Origin: Pedobacter sp. ASV28 | GTDB lineage: Bacteria > Bacteroidota > Bacteroidia > Sphingobacteriales > Sphingobacteriaceae | Direction: 5' to 3' | Length of the DNA stretch: 64,000 nucleotides | NCBI RefSeq assembly: GCF_016428855.1 | Contig: NZ_JAELTN010000017.1 | Coordinates: 20,841 to 84,840, forward strand | Shown: positions 27,776 to 36,848 of the stretch, piece after piece | Layout of the letters: the number at the start of each line of letters is the position of its first letter | Numbering within the stretch: position 1 is the stretch's first letter | The notes under the pieces: model-generated | Seen by the model: the letters and a program-made list of their open reading frames with translations, nothing else | Told to the model about the DNA's origin: nothing | Database searches by the model: none | Program-made: the position numbers and the translations under genes

Positions 27776-29191
27776 TTAAACTTTCATGGCCTTACTTGGA
27801 CAAGCAAAATCTGTACGTTTTAAAGAAGTGTTTTTAATGGCACTATATCCGCCAGCCACATCTATTACATGATCTATTCCACGGGCCTTCAAGATCGATG
27901 CGGCAATCATAGAGCGATAACCACCTGCACAGTGGATATAATAAGTCTTGTTTGGATCCATCTCTGCTGTCCAATCGTTAATATAATCTAAAGGGCGAGA
28001 CCAGGTTATTTCCAGGTGCTCAGCTTCGTATTCTCCGGGTTTACGTACATCCAAGGCCAATAAAGTTGGATCTTGCAAAGAGACCTGTTCAAACTCCTCT
28101 GCTTTTATGGATTTAATATGGTCTAATTCCTTGCCGGCATTTTGCCAAGCAGCAATCCCACCTTGTAGATAGCCAATGGTATAATCGTAACCTACCCTGG
28201 CCAAGCGGGTAATGGTCTCTTCTGCTTTGCCCTCTTCGGTCACCAACAAGATATTTTGCTTTAGGTCGGTAATTAAGGCGCCTACCCAAGGTGCGAATTG
28301 TCCATTTAAGCCTATATTGATTGAATTTGGAATAAAGCCTTTAGCAAAAACCTGTGGATCTCGAGTGTCCAATATGAGCGCTCCTGTTTGATTGGCCATA
28401 TCTTCAAATGCCCGCGGGTCTAATGGCTGCAGTCCTTTTTGATATACTTCATCAATGCTTTCGTACCCTCCTTTGTTCATTGCCGCATTTTTTGCAAAAT
28501 ATTGAGGAGGAGGTAAAATCCCATCGGTTACTTCTTCTATAAATTGCGCTTTGGTAGCAGCCTTTAAGGCATAGTTAACCTGCTTTTGATGCCCCAAGGT
28601 ATCAAAAGTTTCCTTGCTCATGCTTTTTCCACAGGCAGAACCTGCCCCATGTCCCGGATAGACAATGACCTCATCGGCCAATGGTTTTATCTTTTCATTT
28701 AGCGAATCGTAGAGCATTCCCGCCAAATCGTCCATGGTTAAGCTACCTTTTTGAGCCAGATCTGGTCTTCCTACATCGCCAATAAACAAGGTATCTCCAC
28801 TAAAAATACAATGGTGCTTGCCCTGTTCGTCGCTAAGCAGATAAGTGGTAGATTCTAAGGTATGTCCAGGTGTATGCAATGCAGTAATGGTTACTGCTCC
28901 AATTTTAAATTGTTCACCATCTTGGGCAATATGCGCTTCAAATCCGGTGGTTGCCGTTGGTCCATAAACAATAGTTGCTCCAGACTTTTCGGCCAGATCT
29001 AAATGTCCAGACACAAAATCGGCATGAAAATGAGTTTCAAAAATATATTTAATAGTTGCTCCACTCTGTGCCGCCCTTTTTAAATAGGGAGAAACTTCCC
29101 TAAGTGGGTCTATGATAGCAGCCTCGCCATTACTTTCGATATAATAGGCAGCTTCTGCCAAACAGCCCGTATATATTTGCTCTATCTTCAT
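27776..29191 (-). CDS. Persulfide dioxygenase-rhodanese fusion (CstB-like)
   Basis: A 471-residue fusion. The metallo-beta-lactamase part (about 1-250) has the HFHADFVSGH metal motif and further histidines in PGHTLEST and YPGHGAG, as in ETHE1-type persulfide dioxygenases. Two rhodanese domains follow. The first (about 265-355) has no cysteine at its active-site loop (LLVTEEGKAEE) and is probably structural. The second (about 365-465) has C421 in HCAGGYRS and should be active. This order is that of CstB, which oxidises low-molecular-weight persulfides to sulfite/thiosulfate. It is codirectional with ypdA, 218 bp apart. Confidence 0.88.
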   Translation of the reverse strand: MKIEQIYTGCLAEAAYYIESNGEAAIIDPLREVSPYLKRAAQSGATIKYIFETHFHADFVSGHLDLAEKSGATIVYGPTATTGFEAHIAQDGEQFKIGAVTITALHTPGHTLESTTYLLSDEQGKHHCIFSGDTLFIGDVGRPDLAQKGSLTMDDLAGMLYDSLNEKIKPLADEVIVYPGHGAGSACGKSMSKETFDTLGHQKQVNYALKAATKAQFIEEVTDGILPPPQYFAKNAAMNKGGYESIDEVYQKGLQPLDPRAFEDMANQTGALILDTRDPQVFAKGFIPNSINIGLNGQFAPWVGALITDLKQNILLVTEEGKAEETITRLARVGYDYTIGYLQGGIAAWQNAGKELDHIKSIKAEEFEQVSLQDPTLLALDVRKPGEYEAEHLEITWSRPLDYINDWTAEMDPNKTYYIHCAGGYRSMIAASILKARGIDHVIDVAGGYSAIKNTSLKRTDFACPSKAMKV

Positions 29192-29427
29192 TTTTCAGTG
29201 TATTAGAATCAAGTAGTACCTATCAAGTATCAAGCCATGATACGTATTAATCGTTAACAAAAATAAGGTTTAATGCTTACTTATATAATGATGGGTGTCA
29301 TAATTGCAGAAGTTTTACTTTAGCTCATCAATTCCACTGCGCCCAAAAGAACCCGCACCAAGAATGTCACAATAACGTTAGTGAGCGCTTTTTTAAAACC
29401 GACAAGAAAACGTATAACACCTAAAGA

Positions 29428-30444
29428 TTAATGAGTTAACTCACCTACAATCGAAACTTCCATCTGCTGTCTAATTTCTGCGTCGGAAATGCCTGCGGCA
29501 AGCAGATACATTAATTTGGTTACCGCAGTTTCAAAAGTCATATCGTAGCCGCTTACAACCCCCATTTTTTTCAGTTTGCTGCTGGTTTCATACATACCTA
29601 ACTGTACCGAACCGCGCTTACATTGTGAAATATCAACAATAATCTTACCATTGTCTATAGCCTGCGCCAAGGCATCCGTAAACCATTCGTCTGTGGTGGT
29701 ATTTCCCGAGCCAAAGGTTTCCAATACAATTGCCCTCACCCTCGATTTGGTTACCGCGGCCACTACTTCTTCTGTTATCCCTGGATAAACCTTCAAAACG
29801 CCAATATTGGCATCAAATTCAGTTTGAATATAAAATGGCGCTGTTGGCACCGGTAAAATTTCCTTATGAAAAAAGGTCAACAGCACACCTGCTTCGGCCA
29901 AAATTGGATAGTTAGGCGAACGAAAGGCCTCAAATTTCTCTGTATTGTATTTTATAGACCTATTTCCTCTAAACAATTGATTATCAAAATAGATGCACAC
30001 TTCGGGCACTACAGCTTTTCCATTATTTTTTGTCGCCGCTATTTCCAATGCGGTAATTAAATTCTCCTTGGCATCTGTCCTAATTTCCCCAATAGGTAAT
30101 TGTGAACCGGTCAATATTACAGGCTTGGCCAGGTTCTTAAGCATAAAGCTTAATGCCGAAGCGGTGAAAGACATGGTATCTGATCCATGTAGAATGACAA
30201 AACCATCAAATTCTTCGTAATTTTCCTTAATCAGTTCGGCCAATACCTTCCATTGGTTGGGGTGCATATTTGACGAATCGATAATTGGATTGAATGAGTG
30301 TACAGACATCTCATAATCCAATCGGGCAAGTTCTGGCACATTGGCCTTAATCTGTTCGAAATCAAAAGGAATTAAAACACCGGTCTTGGCATCGTTAACC
30401 ATGCCAATGGTGCCCCCGGTGTAGATGATTAGTATCTTAGTCAT
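29428..30444 (-). CDS. ansA: Type I L-asparaginase
   Basis: A 338-residue cytosolic asparaginase without a signal peptide. The catalytic threonine T12 is in YTGGTIGMV, and the second catalytic set is in ILHGSDTMSFTASAL with the lysine in TDAKENL. Asparagine is hydrolysed to aspartate and ammonia. It starts 143 bp from tatD, reading the same way. Confidence 0.93.
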   Translation of the reverse strand: MTKILIIYTGGTIGMVNDAKTGVLIPFDFEQIKANVPELARLDYEMSVHSFNPIIDSSNMHPNQWKVLAELIKENYEEFDGFVILHGSDTMSFTASALSFMLKNLAKPVILTGSQLPIGEIRTDAKENLITALEIAATKNNGKAVVPEVCIYFDNQLFRGNRSIKYNTEKFEAFRSPNYPILAEAGVLLTFFHKEILPVPTAPFYIQTEFDANIGVLKVYPGITEEVVAAVTKSRVRAIVLETFGSGNTTTDEWFTDALAQAIDNGKIIVDISQCKRGSVQLGMYETSSKLKKMGVVSGYDMTFETAVTKLMYLLAAGISDAEIRQQMEVSIVGELTH

Positions 30445-30586
30445 TAAAGTACAGCTATGGATTGCAAGTACAAATTAAACAACATTCGCACAGCTTTTTA
30501 CCACGTGAACAAGATTTAGCAAATATTTAACCATTTTATTGATCGATTGTAAAAACAATAAGCGAAACGAGCATTTATTCAGAAAT

Positions 30587-31354
30587 TCAAACCCCAAAAA
30601 TCTTTTTGGAATTCTCTGTGGTAATTTCTGCCACTTCCTGCAAGCTTAATTGATAAATATCGGCAACTTTTTGAGCAATATGAACAAGGTAGCTGCTTTC
30701 ATTGGGCTTTCCCCTAAACGGCACCGGCGCCAGGTAGGGCGAATCTGTTTCCAATACGATGTTCTGGATCGAAATTTGGGAAAGCACCTGATCTAGTCCT
30801 GCCTTCTTATAAGTAACTACTCCGCCTATCCCTAAATAAAACCCCAATTTTATGGCCCTTTCTGCTTGAGCCAAGTCTCCAGTAAAACAGTGAAAAATGC
30901 CCCGCATCTTTTCGTCTTTCAAATCATCCAGGATCTCAAAGGTTTCATCAAAGGCTTCGCGACAATGGATAACAAACGGCAGATCGAGCTGTTTGGCCCA
31001 ATTAATCTGCTGCCTAAATGCATCCTGTTGAATAGCTAAAGTGGTTTTGTCCCAATATAGGTCTACCCCTATTTCTCCTATTGCATAAATTTTCCTATCT
31101 GGCATGCTTTGATAGATTTCCTCTAACACCTGCTGGTAACCTTCCTTCACCTCACAGGGATGCAGACCGGCCATGGCAAAGCAGTTTTCGGGATAGGCCG
31201 CCACTATTTCATCGATAAGTGAGATAGAGGAAATATCTACGTTTGGCAAAAACAGTCGATTTACACCATTGGCAAAGCAACGTTCCATGGCCTGTGCCCT
31301 TTTTTCTATATCTTTTTCGTAGTACTGATGGGTATGGGTATCGGTCAACAACAT
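30587..31354 (-). CDS. TatD-family metal-dependent hydrolase (DNase)
   Basis: A 255-residue amidohydrolase-fold nuclease. The metal ligands are H7 and H9 (DTHTHQ), E in IGEIGVDLYWD, H in PFVIHCREAFDE and IFHCFTG, and D in LETDSPYLAP. TatD proteins degrade single-stranded DNA 3'-5' and may act in repair. Length is normal. Confidence 0.93.
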   Translation of the reverse strand: MLLTDTHTHQYYEKDIEKRAQAMERCFANGVNRLFLPNVDISSISLIDEIVAAYPENCFAMAGLHPCEVKEGYQQVLEEIYQSMPDRKIYAIGEIGVDLYWDKTTLAIQQDAFRQQINWAKQLDLPFVIHCREAFDETFEILDDLKDEKMRGIFHCFTGDLAQAERAIKLGFYLGIGGVVTYKKAGLDQVLSQISIQNIVLETDSPYLAPVPFRGKPNESSYLVHIAQKVADIYQLSLQEVAEITTENSKKIFGV

Positions 31355-31388
31355 GCTACAAAGTTATCTTTTATTTATGCCATAAAAA

Positions 31389-31416
31389 AACCCTGCTCAC
31401 GAATATGAGCAGGGTT
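31389..31416 (-). terminator. Terminator of the leftward FKBP gene
   Basis: An 11-bp perfect stem (31389-31399 with 31406-31416, 6-nt loop). The A-run at 31384-31390 becomes a T-run on the minus strand, right after the stem in the direction of transcription. It lies between the FKBP stop and the tatD start. Confidence 0.85.
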
Positions 31417-31439
31417 CTAATTTCAGGTGAATGATTTAA

Positions 31440-32438
31440 CTATTTTTTTGCAGGTGCGGGTGCAGCAGGTGCAGGTGCGGGTGCAGCAGGAGCTGCCGCC
31501 TTAGGTTTGATGATATCAATCACTTCAATATCAAAAACCAATGGGCTATAAGGTCCAATTGGACCACCACCTTGCTCGCCATAGCCTAATTTAGAAGGGA
31601 TAATAGCCGTAACCTTACCGCCTTTACCTACTAATTTGATCGCTTCTGTAAAACCAGGTACGGTACCACCTACAACCATTTTTGTTGGGCCATAAGGTCT
31701 ACCTGGCTGGTGTACTTTTGCTTCTTTAGCTACTTTTTCATCACTGGTATCAAAAACTTTATATTTTTTGTCGTTTCCTTTTTTAGTGAACTTACCTGTA
31801 TAATTTACAGATACAGTATCGCCATCCACAGCTTTATCGGCACTACCAGGGGTAGTAACCACATATTGCAGACCACTAGCAGAGGTTTGTACTTTTAAGT
31901 TATTATCTGCAATATAAGATTTGATCTTTCCTTCTTCTGCATTTTTCTTTTTATCCATATCAGCTTTATAGTCTGCCTGGAAAAAGTCACTTGCCTTCTT
32001 TTGGAAAACCGAATCAGGTTCATTTGCTCCTTTTTTGAAAACTTTCTCGATTTTTACGGTAAACACCAAATATTTATCGTTTTTAAACTGCTCTGGCTTA
32101 GGTTGTTTAGTGTGAAAAGCCATGGTATCAAGGTTGATTTTGAAAGTTGCGCTATCTCCTTCACCAAAAAGGGTAAGTACGTCTTGCATATCACCTGCAT
32201 AAGTCTTTTTACCTACCGGGAATATTTGAGCCTGATCTGTATCATAGGTACTGCCTAATACAGAATCTCTTTCATTCTTTTGTGTAAAATTGATTTTAAC
32301 GATATCGCCTTCTTTTATTTTTTCTTTTCCTGCAGAGTTGTGTATTTTGTATAACAAACCACCTGGACCCTTTTTCTCAGAATTACAAGCAGCTAAGCCC
32401 AAAGTAGCTGCAAGAAGAATTACTAAACTTTTTTTCAT
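31440..32438 (-). CDS. FKBP-type peptidyl-prolyl isomerase lipoprotein, two FKBP domains
   Basis: A 332-residue lipoprotein: the signal peptide ends in LGLAAC, with lipidation expected at C18. An N-terminal FKBP-like domain (about 40-135) lacks several consensus active-site residues. The C-terminal domain (about 185-305) has the normal FKBP pattern (GDTVSVNYTGKF, GGTVPGFTEAIKL, IPSKLGYGEQGGG, FDIEVIDI). The last 25 residues are a low-complexity Ala/Pro tail encoded by near-repeated GCAGGTGCG units. It would catalyse proline isomerisation in the periplasm, attached to a membrane. Confidence 0.92.
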   Translation of the reverse strand: MKKSLVILLAATLGLAACNSEKKGPGGLLYKIHNSAGKEKIKEGDIVKINFTQKNERDSVLGSTYDTDQAQIFPVGKKTYAGDMQDVLTLFGEGDSATFKINLDTMAFHTKQPKPEQFKNDKYLVFTVKIEKVFKKGANEPDSVFQKKASDFFQADYKADMDKKKNAEEGKIKSYIADNNLKVQTSASGLQYVVTTPGSADKAVDGDTVSVNYTGKFTKKGNDKKYKVFDTSDEKVAKEAKVHQPGRPYGPTKMVVGGTVPGFTEAIKLVGKGGKVTAIIPSKLGYGEQGGGPIGPYSPLVFDIEVIDIIKPKAAAPAAPAPAPAAPAPAKK

Positions 32439-32561
32439 TTATCTTTTTAATTGTTTTTTAATGTTTTATATAAATATCAACTTTTACATTTTAAGCCCGC
32501 TAAGTTAATCAGGTTTCTGTATTATTTATTATATTTTTTGATTGTTTAATTTTTTTTGCCG

Positions 32562-33572
32562 TTAGAGCAATAATTGGCTTTTGTATTCTGGCAAAATCGC
32601 CTTAAAATCTGCTATGGTATCTATCAGATTTTTATCTGATGCACCACCGGCAGCATTCCTATGCCCTCCCCCTTGAAAATATTTCTTGCAAATCTCATTG
32701 GCCGGAAAATCGCCGGTTGAACGCAAAGATAATTTTACCCGATCTGTTCGTTCAATGATAAAAGCAGCCAATTTTATTCCATTAATAGACAGCGCATAAT
32801 TAACAATGCCCTCGGTGTCTCCCGTACTGATATGGTATTTCTCCAACTCTTCCTTCGAAACGGTAATCAAGGCGGTATTAAAATCCCTTAAGATCTCTAA
32901 TTTATTAGAAAGACAGTAACCTAAAAATCGCAGGCGGTTTTCTGAAGCATTATCATACACCAATTGATGTATACGCCAATGCTCAGCACCCAGATCGATC
33001 AGGTCTGCAGCAATGCGGTACACGGCAGAAGTTGCCGAAGGAAAGCGAAATGATCCCGAATCGGTCATGATACCCGTATATAAGCAGGTAGCCACATCTT
33101 TGTTTATCAAATTGGCCTCTTTCATTACATTAACTATGAAGTCATATACCAATTGGGCAGCAGCACAGGCGTTAATATCCCAATGACGAAAATCATCAAA
33201 ATCTTCAGGCTCCAAATGATGGTCTATCATTAGTTTAATGGCTGAAGAAGTCCTGATATGTTCACCCAGATCATTGATCCTGCTCAACGTATTAAAGTCC
33301 AAGCAAAAAATCAAAGCGGCCTCTTCCACCAGACCAATAGATTTTGCCACATTTTCGGTATAGATGATCACCTCTGAATTATTAGGCATCCAATGCAGAA
33401 ATTCGGGATAATCTGTAGGCGTAATCAAATTCACATGATGGCCCTTTTGAATAAGGTAGGCATAAAGGCCCAAAGACGAGCCCATCGCATCGCCATCTGG
33501 CTTATGATGTGTAGTGATCACTATTTTTTGTGGCGTAGCCAGCAAGTCTTTTAACTCAGAAACTGATATCAT
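32562..33572 (-). CDS. DHH-family phosphoesterase (NrnA-like)
   Basis: A 336-residue DHH/DHHA1 protein. Metal ligands appear as H22/H23, D26 and D28 (HHKPDGDAMG), D in FCLDFNT and the DHH motif in LMIDHHLEP. The C-terminal DHHA1 domain ends with the glycine-rich GGGHRNAAGG. NrnA-type proteins degrade short oligoribonucleotides and dephosphorylate pAp. Length fits. It is divergent from ndk. Confidence 0.9.
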   Translation of the reverse strand: MISVSELKDLLATPQKIVITTHHKPDGDAMGSSLGLYAYLIQKGHHVNLITPTDYPEFLHWMPNNSEVIIYTENVAKSIGLVEEAALIFCLDFNTLSRINDLGEHIRTSSAIKLMIDHHLEPEDFDDFRHWDINACAAAQLVYDFIVNVMKEANLINKDVATCLYTGIMTDSGSFRFPSATSAVYRIAADLIDLGAEHWRIHQLVYDNASENRLRFLGYCLSNKLEILRDFNTALITVSKEELEKYHISTGDTEGIVNYALSINGIKLAAFIIERTDRVKLSLRSTGDFPANEICKKYFQGGGHRNAAGGASDKNLIDTIADFKAILPEYKSQLLL

Positions 33573-33769
33573 ATAATTATAATTGCGAAGTTAATGATTT
33601 AAGGTTGAATATTGCTTAATTGTTAAACTGTTGATTTGACAAATTGTTATAAATGATAAGCCAAGTAAACCGAAAAACGGGGCTATAGAGACAGCACACT
33701 ACGGTAACTGCTTTCTTAAAAACTAAAAGTTTTCTTCTGCTAATGATGTATTATTTAGGTCAATAATTG

Positions 33770-33777
33770 TATTTTTG
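33770..33777 (+). promoter_or_regulatory. -7 promoter box of ndk
   Basis: TATTTTTG fits TAnnTTTG, 17 bp before the ATG at 33795. The -33 element is not obvious. Confidence 0.5.
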
Positions 33778-33794
33778 CAAAAATTTTTATAAAA

Positions 33795-34214
33795 ATGAGC
33801 ACAAATAGAACCTTTACTATGATTAAGCCTGATGCCGTTGCTAACGGACATATTGGTGCTATCATAAATGATATTACTAAGGCAGGATTTAAAATCATCG
33901 CTTTAAAATACACTAGATTATCTGCTGAAAAAGCTGGAGAATTTTATGCAGTCCACAAAGAACGTCCATTTTACAATGACCTGGTAAGCTTTATGTCTTC
34001 GGGACCAATTGTAGCTGCTATCCTAGAAAAAGACAATGCCATTGAGGAGTTCAGAAAACTGATTGGCGCAACTAACCCAGCTGAAGCGGCCGAAGGTACC
34101 ATTCGCCAGAAATATGCAAAATCTATTGATGCAAATGCGGTTCACGGTTCTGACTCTGACGAGAATGCACAAATTGAAGGTGATTTCTTCTTCACTGCAG
34201 ACGAGCGTTTTTAA
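33795..34214 (+). CDS. ndk: Nucleoside diphosphate kinase
   Basis: A 139-residue kinase that balances NTP and dNTP pools by phosphate transfer through H117 (NAVHGSDS). The N-terminal [10 protein letters not shown] and the KERPFY segment are intact. It is a monocistronic gene with its own -7 box and a strong terminator. Confidence 0.97.
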   Translation: MSTNRTFTMIKPDAVANGHIGAIINDITKAGFKIIALKYTRLSAEKAGEFYAVHKERPFYNDLVSFMSSGPIVAAILEKDNAIEEFRKLIGATNPAEAAEGTIRQKYAKSIDANAVHGSDSDENAQIEGDFFFTADERF

Positions 34215-34238
34215 TCAAGGTATAAATTGATTTTACAG

Positions 34239-34265
34239 ATAAGCATCCCATATTAGGATGCTTAT
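34239..34265 (+). terminator. Terminator of ndk
   Basis: A 10-bp perfect stem (34239-34248 with 34256-34265, 7-nt loop) followed by a run of six Ts at 34265-34270. Confidence 0.88.
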
Positions 34266-34300
34266 TTTTTATTTGTATATTTCGAAACTCAATATTTAAA

Positions 34301-35080
34301 ATGAAGAAGACTTATATTATTGCTTTGGCCTCTATTTTTGCCATTAGCGCTAACGCACAAACCCAACCTAAAACCAATACTGCGGCAAAGAACACTACGG
34401 CAGCAAAAAAGGCCTCACCTACAAAAAAAACAACCACTATTGCAGCGAAGCCTGTGGTTTTTAAGAGCAAGCTAGATTCTGCCAGTTATGCTTTTGGCCT
34501 TGCCATGGCCAGCAACCTTAAATCTGGAGGGCTGGAATCATTAAACTATGAGCTATTGAACAAAGGCATGAAAGATGCTTTTTCGGGAGGCAATGCCTTA
34601 ATGACCGAGCAAGTATCACAAACGGCTATCAATAGCTTATTTGAAAGCCTAGCTAAAGTTCGTGAAGAAAAAGACAAGGAAAAATATGCACCGGCCATTA
34701 AAGAAGGTGAAAATTTTCTTGCACAGAACAAGACAAAACCAGGCATCAAAACAACTGCAAGTGGCTTACAATATGAGGTCATTACACCAGGAGCTGGGGT
34801 AAAACCCAAAGCTACCGACCAAGTTACGGTACACTACAAGGGCACGCTCCTTAATGGTAAACAGTTTGACAGTTCTTATGATAGAAACGAACCTGCAACA
34901 TTTGGACTTAATCAGGTGATCAAAGGATGGACAGAAGGTGTTCAGCTTATGCCAGAAGGTGCAAAATATAGATTTTTCATTCCTTATCAATTGGCTTATG
35001 GTGGCAGGGGCGCAGGAGAAGATATCCCTCCATTCAGCACGCTGATATTTGAAGTGGAACTGATCAAGGTAGGTCAATAA
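34301..35080 (+). CDS. Exported FKBP-type peptidyl-prolyl isomerase (FkpA/Mip-like)
   Basis: A 259-residue protein with a signal peptide cut near ANAQ and a Lys/Thr/Ala-rich linker (20-50). An N-terminal dimerisation domain (LDSASYAFGLAMASNLK onward) precedes a C-terminal FKBP domain (about 155-257; TDQVTVHYKGTLLNGKQFDSSY, then YGGRGAGEDIPPFSTLIFEVELI, each cut at the usual breaks). It is a periplasmic proline isomerase and chaperone. A small lipoprotein gene follows 56 bp downstream. Confidence 0.93.
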   Translation: MKKTYIIALASIFAISANAQTQPKTNTAAKNTTAAKKASPTKKTTTIAAKPVVFKSKLDSASYAFGLAMASNLKSGGLESLNYELLNKGMKDAFSGGNALMTEQVSQTAINSLFESLAKVREEKDKEKYAPAIKEGENFLAQNKTKPGIKTTASGLQYEVITPGAGVKPKATDQVTVHYKGTLLNGKQFDSSYDRNEPATFGLNQVIKGWTEGVQLMPEGAKYRFFIPYQLAYGGRGAGEDIPPFSTLIFEVELIKVGQ

Positions 35081-35136
35081 TTATTTAAAACTTTTATAGG
35101 ACAATGCTGTTTTAATACCATAAAACGGCATTTCTT

Positions 35137-35313
35137 ATGAAAAAAATAATTCCCATGGCTTTTATAGCCACATTATGCACCACACTGTCCAGCTGCGAAT
35201 TGATAGAGGGTATCTTTAAGACTGGGATGTGGACAGGAATAATTCTAGTAGTGATTATCATTGCCCTGTTGGGCTGGTTAATTTCCAAGCTCTTCGGAGG
35301 GAACAAGGAATAA
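35137..35313 (+). CDS. Small lipoprotein with one transmembrane helix (58 aa)
   Basis: A 58-residue ORF from ATG 35137 to TAA 35311-35313. It begins MKKIIPMAFIATLCT and has a lipobox-like LSSC, so lipidation at C20 is likely. A short linker and a hydrophobic segment (about 31-48, GIILVVIIIALLGWLIS) follow, then a polar tail LFGGNKE. Tiny proteins of this form are common in Bacteroidota and are sometimes mislabelled as cytidylyltransferases; there is no enzyme domain here. It probably shares a transcript with the FKBP gene. Function is unknown. Confidence 0.7.
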   Translation: MKKIIPMAFIATLCTTLSSCELIEGIFKTGMWTGIILVVIIIALLGWLISKLFGGNKE

Positions 35314-35336
35314 GGTTGGTTTTTCCCAGCCTTATT

Positions 35337-35627
35337 CTATAAAAAAACGATCTCAAAAATCACTTTGGACCCTACCCGCTCATTGAGTTTGTCAATAATG
35401 GCAGATTTGACCATCAACAATTCGTTCTTCACGACAGAAGATTCTATTCGAACAAAAAGTTTTTTCTGGCTAACATAAATCTGCTTGGTTCTATTGGCTA
35501 CTGCAGCTCCCATAATTTCGGGCCATAAAGACACTACACCCGTCTCATCAAATTTTCCACGAAGCTTATAATGTGCAAGCATCTTGTCAATGGCCTGCTT
35601 TAATGTGATATCATTAGGTTTACGCAT
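35337..35627 (-). CDS. DUF721/DciA-like protein
   Basis: A 96-residue DUF721-family protein (LRGKFDETGVVSLWPEIMG, then VVKNELLMVKSAIIDKLNE). Members of this family include DciA, which loads the replicative helicase in bacteria lacking DnaC. The gene overlaps the recF stop by 8 bp and is co-transcribed with it, an arrangement common in Bacteroidota. The link to helicase loading is inferred from the family. Confidence 0.85.
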   Translation of the reverse strand: MRKPNDITLKQAIDKMLAHYKLRGKFDETGVVSLWPEIMGAAVANRTKQIYVSQKKLFVRIESSVVKNELLMVKSAIIDKLNERVGSKVIFEIVFL

Positions 35628-36723
35628 GTTCTACCACTCCATTCTTTACATTAAACAAATCTACTTCCACGGCTATTTCCTTAAAAACGGCCAATACCCG
35701 ATCTTTATTCGTATCTGTGATAAAGATTTGTCCAAAATCATGATGCGAAACCATTTCCATTAGCTTATGTATTCTTTGGTTATCTAATTTATCAAAAATA
35801 TCATCCAATAACAATAAAGGCTTAAACCCTTTAAACTTTTGCAGGTAGCTATATTGAGCAAGCTTAAGTGCAATTAGAAAGGATTTCTGTTGTCCTTGTG
35901 AGCCGAATTTTTTCAAAGGCATTTCTGCGATGGTAAAAAGTAGCTCATCTTTATGGATGCCTGTAGTAGTTCTTTCCAATAACCTGTCTTTTTCTATCGA
36001 CCCCGCTAGCAAATCTTCAAAACGTTGTTCGTTGAGCTGAGATTGGTAGACTAAAGATACCTGTTCGGCATCATGGGTAATAAAAGTATAGTGTTGGTTA
36101 AATAAGGGAATAAAATCTACCAGGAACTGTTTACGTTTTTCAAAGATGAGATTGCCCGAGCTAACCAACTGTTCATCTAAAATCTGTAAAAGCGTTACAT
36201 CCAATTTTCGAGTGGCGGCAACCTGTTTCAGCAATGAGTTTCGATTTAACAAATGTTTATTGTAGATGATCAGCTCATCCAGATATTTAGGATCTGTTTG
36301 CGAAATTACATTATCAATAAACCTTCGCCGTTCCTCACTTCCATCCATAATCAGGTTAATGTCATAGGGAGAGATCATAACGACCGGAAACAATCCGATA
36401 TGGTCGGCCAATTTATCGTACTCTTTTTTGTTTCTTTTAAACGATTTTTTTTGGTTCCGCTTTAGCCCACAGGAAATTTTTTCGTTCTTTTCAGTCCTAT
36501 CAAAATCGCCCTGCACCAAAAAAAAATCTTCATCAACTTTGATCTGCTGGCTATCTATCGGATTAAAATAGCTTTTACAGAGGCATAGGTAATGTATGGC
36601 ATCCAGTAGATTAGTTTTCCCTGCACCATTGTTGCCCACAAATGCATTCACTGTCTTGGCAAAACTAAGGTTGGCCGAAGCATAATTTTTGAAATTGAGA
36701 AGGGTAATGTTTTTTAGCCACAT
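35620..36723 (-). CDS. recF: DNA replication/repair ATPase RecF
   Basis: A 367-residue SMC-like ABC ATPase that loads RecA at gapped DNA. The Walker A motif GNNGAGKT is at 30-37, the signature SQGQQKS near 282-288, and Walker B LLLLDDIFDKL near 308-318. Length matches the family. It is not next to dnaN or gyrB as in the classic dnaA region. The downstream partner is the DciA-like gene. A minus-strand TAACTTTG box at 36734-36741 lies just ahead of the start codon. Confidence 0.95.
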   Translation of the reverse strand: MWLKNITLLNFKNYASANLSFAKTVNAFVGNNGAGKTNLLDAIHYLCLCKSYFNPIDSQQIKVDEDFFLVQGDFDRTEKNEKISCGLKRNQKKSFKRNKKEYDKLADHIGLFPVVMISPYDINLIMDGSEERRRFIDNVISQTDPKYLDELIIYNKHLLNRNSLLKQVAATRKLDVTLLQILDEQLVSSGNLIFEKRKQFLVDFIPLFNQHYTFITHDAEQVSLVYQSQLNEQRFEDLLAGSIEKDRLLERTTTGIHKDELLFTIAEMPLKKFGSQGQQKSFLIALKLAQYSYLQKFKGFKPLLLLDDIFDKLDNQRIHKLMEMVSHHDFGQIFITDTNKDRVLAVFKEIAVEVDLFNVKNGVVEHA

Positions 36724-36733
36724 AACGGAAAGC

Positions 36734-36741
36734 CAAAGTTA
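36734..36741 (-). promoter_or_regulatory. -7 promoter box of recF
   Basis: CAAAGTTA on the plus strand reads TAACTTTG on the minus strand and fits the consensus, 10 bp from the recF start. No -33 CAA was seen at the right spacing. Confidence 0.4.
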
Positions 36742-36794
36742 CCCTTTTTTAGTTTTGCTAATACACTAAAGTTTAATTAAATAGTTAAAAGGGG

Positions 36795-36824
36795 TTGATA
36801 CTTTAAATGAAAAATGTATTTTTG
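36795..36824 (+). promoter_or_regulatory. Consensus Bacteroidota promoter of the TPR gene
   Basis: TTG (36795-36797), exactly 19 bp, then TATTTTTG (36817-36824). This is the best promoter in the window. It overlaps the upstream in-frame ATG at 36807, which shows that translation starts at 36849. Confidence 0.8.
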
Positions 36825-36848
36825 CAATCCTTTAATTTTAATCATAAA

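Noticed and set aside
29192..29427. Possible gene or RNA between asparaginase and the CstB-like gene
   Set aside because: Only short frames with stops and no conserved structure that I can recognise.
36807..36848. ATG 36807 as the start of the TPR protein
   Set aside because: It falls inside the consensus promoter; translation must start at 36849.
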